Assembly: GCA_032250585.1 (NCBI GenBank)
Contig: JAVVFH010000125.1
Coordinates: 1 to 10,017 of the forward strand
DNA: 10,017 bases
Reading direction: 5' to 3'
DNA from: JAVVFH01 sp032250585
Lineage (GTDB): Bacteria; Pseudomonadota; Gammaproteobacteria; Xanthomonadales; SZUA-36
Part shown: piece by piece, positions 5,377-10,017 of the stretch
How positions within the stretch are numbered: position 1 is the first letter of the stretch
How the letters are laid out: each line of letters starts with the position of its first letter
Made by a program: the position numbers and the translations under genes
Notes under the pieces: model-generated
The model's database searches: none
The model's input: only the letters and a program-made list of their open reading frames with translations
What the model was told of the DNA's origin: nothing

Positions 5377-8037
5377 ATGTCCGACCACGACAAGCCTGGC
5401 GAAGCGCCGGAAGTGACCGTTGTGAAAAAACACGATATGCCGGTACTCGACGCCATCATCACGACCGATCGTGACTTGCGGATCAGGCATTGGAACCGCG
5501 GCGCCGAACGGCTTTTTGGCCAGACGGCGGACCAGGCGCACGACCGCCAACTCGACCTGCTGGTGTGTGAAAAAAACCTGAGAAGTGATTTACGTCGTTT
5601 TCTGGAGGGCGGGCAACAACAAGCTTTCGAAATACCCCTCAAGCGGATCGACGGCGCCGCACTGCGAGTCAATGTCTCCTGCACTGTCGCCGGAGCCGAA
5701 AATCCCGGGGCCGATGCCGTGTTAATCCTGACAATGCACGAAGTGACTGCCCGTAAAGGCATTCAGGCGAAAGCAGCGCGCGATGAGACCTTCTACCGCA
5801 CCCTGTTCGATCTGTCACCCGATGCCGTCGTTACCATCCAGGAATACCGCTACATCGATTGTAACCGGGCGGCATTGCAGCTCTTCGGCCTGGCAAGCGC
5901 GGAGGAATTACGCAGCGCAAAACCGGGGCAGTTTTCCCCTGCCCTGCAGCCAGACGGTCGCGAATCCGCCGCTGCAGCCCGACAATACTTCGACGATTGC
6001 CGACAGCAGGGCTCGGTATCGTTCGACTGGACGTACCGCACTTCCGCAGGTCGTGAGTTTCAGTCGCGGGTTTTTTTGAAATCCATGAACATCGACGGCC
6101 GCATTCTGCTGCAAGCGGTCATCAGGGACGTTTCCGACCTGCAGGCGCTGGTGGCCAAGTCCCGGGCGCAGGTCGACTTCCTGGAGGCCGTGCTGGATGG
6201 CAGCCCAGTCGTTATATTTGTATTCCACCTCGAGAGCGGTGCAATCCGCTTCGCCAATTGCAAAGCGCGCTCAGTACTGCAGCTCGGAAACGAACCAGCC
6301 ATCACCGTTCCGGTGCAAGACCTTTGGGCAGACAGCGGGGAGCACCAGCGACTCCTGGAAAGCTTCAGGCGCGATGGGGCCTGCCGCGAAGAGGTCCGGC
6401 TGCGCCAGCTCGACGACGGAGAGGTCCTGCACACCGAAGTCAGCTGGCAGTACAAGCCCGGTGACACGGACGAAGTCATCTGCTGGTCCATGGACCAGTC
6501 GGCGCAAAAAAAGATTGCCCAGCAACTCCATGACCAGGAACGCATGTGGCGGCAAATCGTCGATTACTTGCCGGTTGCGCTGTATGCCAAAAATCCGAAC
6601 GACGATTTCCGTTATACATTATGCAACCGCAAAAGCGAGGAACTGTTCGATGGGGCATTCGAGCCGATGATCGGTCGCACCGACTTCGAAATCTTCCCCG
6701 CTGACATTGCGCTGACTTATCGCGAAGAAGATCTCGAGGTGGCGGCAAACGGCCGGCCGCTGGAGATTCCGGAAGAGGTGATCGAATCCGCTTCCGGTCA
6801 ACTGATTTATACGCGCACGATCAAGATCTCGGTGCCGGATGCGCAGGGCAAAAACAGCCTCATCGTTGGTATGAGTGAGAACATCACGGAGCGCCGCGAG
6901 GCCGAACAGGCGCTGTACGCCAGCGAGCAGCGCTTTCGGGATCTCGCCGAAAACGCGCCCGTCGGCATCATTCTGACGAACCCTCGGGGTGCCTGCATCT
7001 ACGCCAATGCGCAGTGGCAGAACATGACCGGCCTGAACCAAAGACAAGCCGCGGGTCATGGCTGGAACAAAGCCATCCACCCTCAGGACAGGATGAAAGT
7101 TCTCCGCGAATGGCGGGATTTCGTGGCTAAAGGCGCGCCATTCCGCCAGGAATACCGTTTCAAGAACCGCAACGGAAAAATTATCTGGGTATCAGGTGCC
7201 GCCGTTCAGTTCAGGAACGTTGCCGGTCAGACTGTCGGATTGCTGGGCACTGCGACAGACATCACCGAACGCAAGAACTTCGAGTTGGAATTGAGAGCTT
7301 CGCGCGACGAAGCGCAAAACGCCAACCGCGCCAAGTCCGATTTTCTATCGCGCATGAGCCACGAGTTTCGCACACCACTCAATGCCGTCCTTGGTTTCGG
7401 CCAGCTGTTGGAAATGAGTGGCGAAAACCTCTCCGATGATCAAAAAGACAGCCTCACCCAGATCCTCGCAGGTGGCGCTCAACTGCTGGAGCTGATCGAT
7501 GATGTGCTGGATTTTACGCGAATCGATACCGGCGACATAAGGGTGGACATACAGCGGACCCACAGCGGCGACGTCCTGCAGCGAGCACTTTCGATGACCG
7601 CCCCGATGGCCGAGCGGGCCGGCGTCAAGATCACACAGCCGGCGGCCCCCTGCCCGGACGTGCTCGCCGATCCACGCCGATTGCTGCAGGTCTTAAGCAA
7701 CCTCCTTGGCAATGCGATCAAGTACAACCAGCCTGGCGGCGACGTCCGGGTTTTCCACGAGGCGCGCACGAACGGGTTCGTGCGCATTGCCGTGCAGGAC
7801 AGCGGCCGGGGCATTCTCCCCGAACATTATCCACTGCTGTTCGAACCCTTTGAACGCATTACCGATCGTGACCAGGCCACCGCGGGCACGGGCATCGGCC
7901 TGAGCATTTGTAAACGGGTGATGGACCTGTTGGGCGGGCAGATTGGCTTTGAGAGCGAATACGGCCGCGGCTCGACCTTCTGGATTGAACTACCGGCAGC
8001 CGGCGACCCGGAGCGCACAATCAGAAATAAAGACTGA
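5377..8037 (+). CDS. Soluble five-PAS sensor histidine kinase
   Basis: 886 residues, no membrane segments. PAS-like units in order: about 20-132, 136-255, 265-380, 388-507 and 509-635; the fourth and fifth end in the ENITER and DITERK boundary motifs. The ligands are not evident from sequence. The dimerisation/phosphoacceptor region has H662 in FLSRMSHEFRTPLNAVLGFG. The ATP-binding domain has the N box around N779 (LLGNAIKY), the G1 box DSGRGI at 808-813 and GTGIGLS at 837-843, so all catalytic motifs look intact. There is no receiver at the C-terminus, although this kinase type often has one; the preceding gene supplies receiver and HPt. The ATG at 5377 has only a weak ribosome binding site and lies 33 bases after the upstream stop. 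The last 17 bases overlap the end of the convergent kinase gene. Confidence 0.92.
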   Translation: MSDHDKPGEAPEVTVVKKHDMPVLDAIITTDRDLRIRHWNRGAERLFGQTADQAHDRQLDLLVCEKNLRSDLRRFLEGGQQQAFEIPLKRIDGAALRVNVSCTVAGAENPGADAVLILTMHEVTARKGIQAKAARDETFYRTLFDLSPDAVVTIQEYRYIDCNRAALQLFGLASAEELRSAKPGQFSPALQPDGRESAAAARQYFDDCRQQGSVSFDWTYRTSAGREFQSRVFLKSMNIDGRILLQAVIRDVSDLQALVAKSRAQVDFLEAVLDGSPVVIFVFHLESGAIRFANCKARSVLQLGNEPAITVPVQDLWADSGEHQRLLESFRRDGACREEVRLRQLDDGEVLHTEVSWQYKPGDTDEVICWSMDQSAQKKIAQQLHDQERMWRQIVDYLPVALYAKNPNDDFRYTLCNRKSEELFDGAFEPMIGRTDFEIFPADIALTYREEDLEVAANGRPLEIPEEVIESASGQLIYTRTIKISVPDAQGKNSLIVGMSENITERREAEQALYASEQRFRDLAENAPVGIILTNPRGACIYANAQWQNMTGLNQRQAAGHGWNKAIHPQDRMKVLREWRDFVAKGAPFRQEYRFKNRNGKIIWVSGAAVQFRNVAGQTVGLLGTATDITERKNFELELRASRDEAQNANRAKSDFLSRMSHEFRTPLNAVLGFGQLLEMSGENLSDDQKDSLTQILAGGAQLLELIDDVLDFTRIDTGDIRVDIQRTHSGDVLQRALSMTAPMAERAGVKITQPAAPCPDVLADPRRLLQVLSNLLGNAIKYNQPGGDVRVFHEARTNGFVRIAVQDSGRGILPEHYPLLFEPFERITDRDQATAGTGIGLSICKRVMDLLGGQIGFESEYGRGSTFWIELPAAGDPERTIRNKD

Positions 8038-9976
8038 ACGTGCTGCCCCTACCCATTTGCGAGCTGACTTCGATCCGTCCGCCGTGCCGTTCCATGATGC
8101 GGTTGCATACGGACAGGCCGATCCCGGTGCCGGAAATTTCGCGCCCGTTGAGGCGCTGGAAAACCTGGAAGATACGCTCAAAATGAATGGGCTCGATACC
8201 GATACCGTTGTCGGTGACGTCGACGACCCACCGCTCTTCGAGCCTGCGCGAGCGGATCCGTATCAACGGATCTTCCGGACCGCGGAACTTGATGGCGTTG
8301 GACACCAGGTTCTGGAATAGCTGCATCATCTGACCTGCATCGCAGGGCAGGGTCGGCAGGGTACCGATGTCGATTTCAGTCGCGGAATCGCGCAGCAACA
8401 GCGACAGGTTGGTCAGCGCATCCTGTAGCGGCAATTCGAGTGAGGTTTCCGCAAAGGTCACTGCACCGGATTGCACGCGCGAATAGTACAACAGCCCGTC
8501 GAGCAGCCTGCCCATGCGCTCTGAGCCTTCCACCGCGAAATGGATGAATTCCTGCGCCTCTTCGTTGAGACTGCCGGCATAGCGCCGCTGCAGGAGGTTC
8601 ATGAAGCTGGAAACCATGCGCAGGGGTTCCTGCAAGTCATGCGAAACGGTGTGGGCGAACATCTGCAAATCTTTGTTCGATTGGCGTTGTGCTTCCATGC
8701 TCTCTTCCAGCGCCCGCGCCGCTTCGACCCGCTCAGTGATTTCGTCCAGGTACCCCAGCAGCCTGACGGGCACGCCGTCGACGGACTCGACGCCGGCGAC
8801 CGATTCGACCCAGCAGTATTCACCCTCCAGCAACAGGCGATACTGTTGCTTGAACAGGACCCCTTCTTTTCTGCTCCGCTCGAAGGCTGCCATTACCTTC
8901 GGGCGGTCTTCCGGGTGCATCAGCTTCATCAATCTCCCTACGTTCCCCAGTTCCGCCCCGGCCCCGAAGAGGCTCAGTACTGCTTCGTTTACCTGCAAAC
9001 GCCCGCTGCCGAAGTCGAGTTCGAAGGTGCCGGCATTATTCACAGTCCGCCGTCCGTTGGACCGTGCGACATCGGCCGCGCTGATCTCGCTGTCCCGGTT
9101 GGCCCGTTCCATGAGCTCGCTTACACGGCGGTCGAGCTGAATGCTGCTCGCCTGAGAGAACAGGCTCGACGTGCCGGAAATCAGCGCGGTAAAAATGAGC
9201 CCGTAGGCCGTTACGCGCAGAACATCGCTGGCAAATGCGGCGAGCTCCATCGATAGCGAGGATATCGTGACGAGACAAAAGGCACTTCCCGTCAGCAGAA
9301 TCAATGCAGGAATGACCCCGTGCGGGAAGGGGTAGTGTTTCCAGTCACCCTGCGCCAGGAAGATCACCAGTATCGTGAGATAAAGGGCGGCCGTCGCGGC
9401 AGCCAGCCACGACACCAGCCCTGCCAGGGCATGCCAACCCGGCGCCAGGTAAACCAGAAAAACGGAACCCAGCAGGAGCAAAAAAAACAGCATTCCCCCC
9501 AACGGTACCGCCCTTGTACGAATAGCATCCCGGTCCACGACGCGAAGCCTGCCTTCGGCTGCCCGCCAGCCCACCAGCAACATGACGGCAAAGTACAGGT
9601 GCGCGGCCACCGAACTCCAGTATTCTGGTGCCTGGAAGGGCCCGGACTGGGTTTGCGTATCATGACCGATCACGTGGTACACCATGTGGAACAAATCAAT
9701 GAGGCCTGCGCCCAGGCAGGCCATGGCCACAGACAACAGTGAATTTGCCTTGAAACTTCGGTGAAAAACAAATGCAATGGCAGCGACTACGAATATCAAC
9801 GCCAGGCCGATCGACTCCACGATGATTACCCACGATTGTGGGACTGAAATCTGGCTTTTTTGCAGAAACAGCAGCAACAGCAGCAGGACCGCGGCTGTTG
9901 CTAAGTAAATCTGTGCGCGGGAATGCGCCCAGGATAAAAGATGCCGCGAACTCACCGGCATTGGTATGCGGGGCAC
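8021..9976 (-). CDS. Membrane histidine kinase with MASE3/MASE4-like sensor and PAS domain
   Basis: 651 residues from a GTG at 9976; ATG at 9961 gives 646. Neither has a clear ribosome binding site. Residues about 20-275 hold seven or eight hydrophobic helices. ACLGAGLIDLFHMVYHVIGH and the following helix resemble the MASE3/MASE4 type of integral membrane sensor; which one is uncertain, and no ligand can be named. A coiled linker leads to a PAS domain (about 300-415, ending LLGYLDEITERVEAARAL). The kinase core is of the phytochrome-like class: H446 in HTVSHDLQEPLRMV, N box N560 (LVSNAIKF), G1 box DNGIGI at 589-594 and GTGIGLS at 616-622. All motifs are intact. There is no receiver domain; kinases with this core often work with a small single-domain regulator, which may lie upstream beyond the edge. 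Convergent with the five-PAS kinase. Confidence 0.9.
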   Translation of the reverse strand: MPRIPMPVSSRHLLSWAHSRAQIYLATAAVLLLLLLFLQKSQISVPQSWVIIVESIGLALIFVVAAIAFVFHRSFKANSLLSVAMACLGAGLIDLFHMVYHVIGHDTQTQSGPFQAPEYWSSVAAHLYFAVMLLVGWRAAEGRLRVVDRDAIRTRAVPLGGMLFFLLLLGSVFLVYLAPGWHALAGLVSWLAAATAALYLTILVIFLAQGDWKHYPFPHGVIPALILLTGSAFCLVTISSLSMELAAFASDVLRVTAYGLIFTALISGTSSLFSQASSIQLDRRVSELMERANRDSEISAADVARSNGRRTVNNAGTFELDFGSGRLQVNEAVLSLFGAGAELGNVGRLMKLMHPEDRPKVMAAFERSRKEGVLFKQQYRLLLEGEYCWVESVAGVESVDGVPVRLLGYLDEITERVEAARALEESMEAQRQSNKDLQMFAHTVSHDLQEPLRMVSSFMNLLQRRYAGSLNEEAQEFIHFAVEGSERMGRLLDGLLYYSRVQSGAVTFAETSLELPLQDALTNLSLLLRDSATEIDIGTLPTLPCDAGQMMQLFQNLVSNAIKFRGPEDPLIRIRSRRLEERWVVDVTDNGIGIEPIHFERIFQVFQRLNGREISGTGIGLSVCNRIMERHGGRIEVSSQMGRGSTFSLYF

Positions 9977-9986
9977 GATGTCTGGT

Positions 9987-10017
9987 TCAGGCAGGCGGCA
10001 GCCCGAGCACTTCGCGA
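9987..10017 (-). CDS. Possible C-terminal end of an upstream minus-strand gene
   Basis: On the minus strand, one frame from the edge reads REVLGLPPA then TGA at 9987-9989, ten bases before the GTG start of the membrane kinase. If real, it is the tail of a gene in the same operon. Nine residues are too few to identify the protein. Confidence 0.2.
   Translation of the reverse strand, partial: REVLGLPPA

Noticed and set aside
8540..9256. A 238-codon open frame on the plus strand opposite the membrane kinase
   Set aside because: It lies antisense to a protein with intact kinase, PAS and membrane features. Its translation shows no domain pattern, and long antisense frames are expected in GC-rich coding DNA.

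Overview
The window (about 58-60% GC, close-packed genes, Shine-Dalgarno-led starts) looks like chromosomal DNA of a gammaproteobacterium. The argument is the gene content: a minor-pilin operon of the fimT/fimU-pilW-pilX-pilV kind beside histidine kinases and a receiver-HPt protein of the type common in environmental Gammaproteobacteria. The genus cannot be named from the sequence alone.

Left half (1-4321, minus strand): four genes read leftwards as one operon, each encoding a type IV prepilin-like protein with a class III signal peptide. They are a FimT/FimU (GspH-like) pilin, PilW, an unusually long PilX-like protein (492 residues) and an even longer PilV-like protein (at least 448 residues) that runs off the left edge. 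This last gene has neither its stop codon nor its 3' end in the window, but it is open from 1345 to base 1. Start sites for fimT and pilW are best placed at ATG codons a few residues inside the longest frames, because good ribosome binding sites sit just ahead of them. Between pilW and pilX is a 20-codon reading frame with a strong ribosome binding site whose stop overlaps the pilX start (ATGA), suggesting translational coupling. The minor pilins would form the priming tip of a type IV pilus. The two large, cysteine-rich ectodomains are the oddest part of the window.

Middle (4322-4608): the divergent intergenic region. It must hold the fimT promoter and probably that of the signalling genes. 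No convincing sigma-70 promoter is visible. There is a sigma-54-like GG-N10-GC element, a region with nested complementarity that might fold as RNA, and complementary segments in the fimT leader.

Right half (4609-8037, plus strand): a receiver-HPt protein followed 33 bases later by a soluble five-PAS histidine kinase without its own receiver. Together they have the parts of a BarA-type phosphorelay divided between two polypeptides; the terminal response regulator is not in the window.

Right edge (8021-9976, minus strand): a membrane histidine kinase with an N-terminal multi-helix MASE3/MASE4-like sensor, a PAS domain and a phytochrome-type kinase core. It converges on the five-PAS kinase, and the two coding regions overlap by 17 bases. 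A possible C-terminal scrap of another minus-strand gene precedes it at the very edge.
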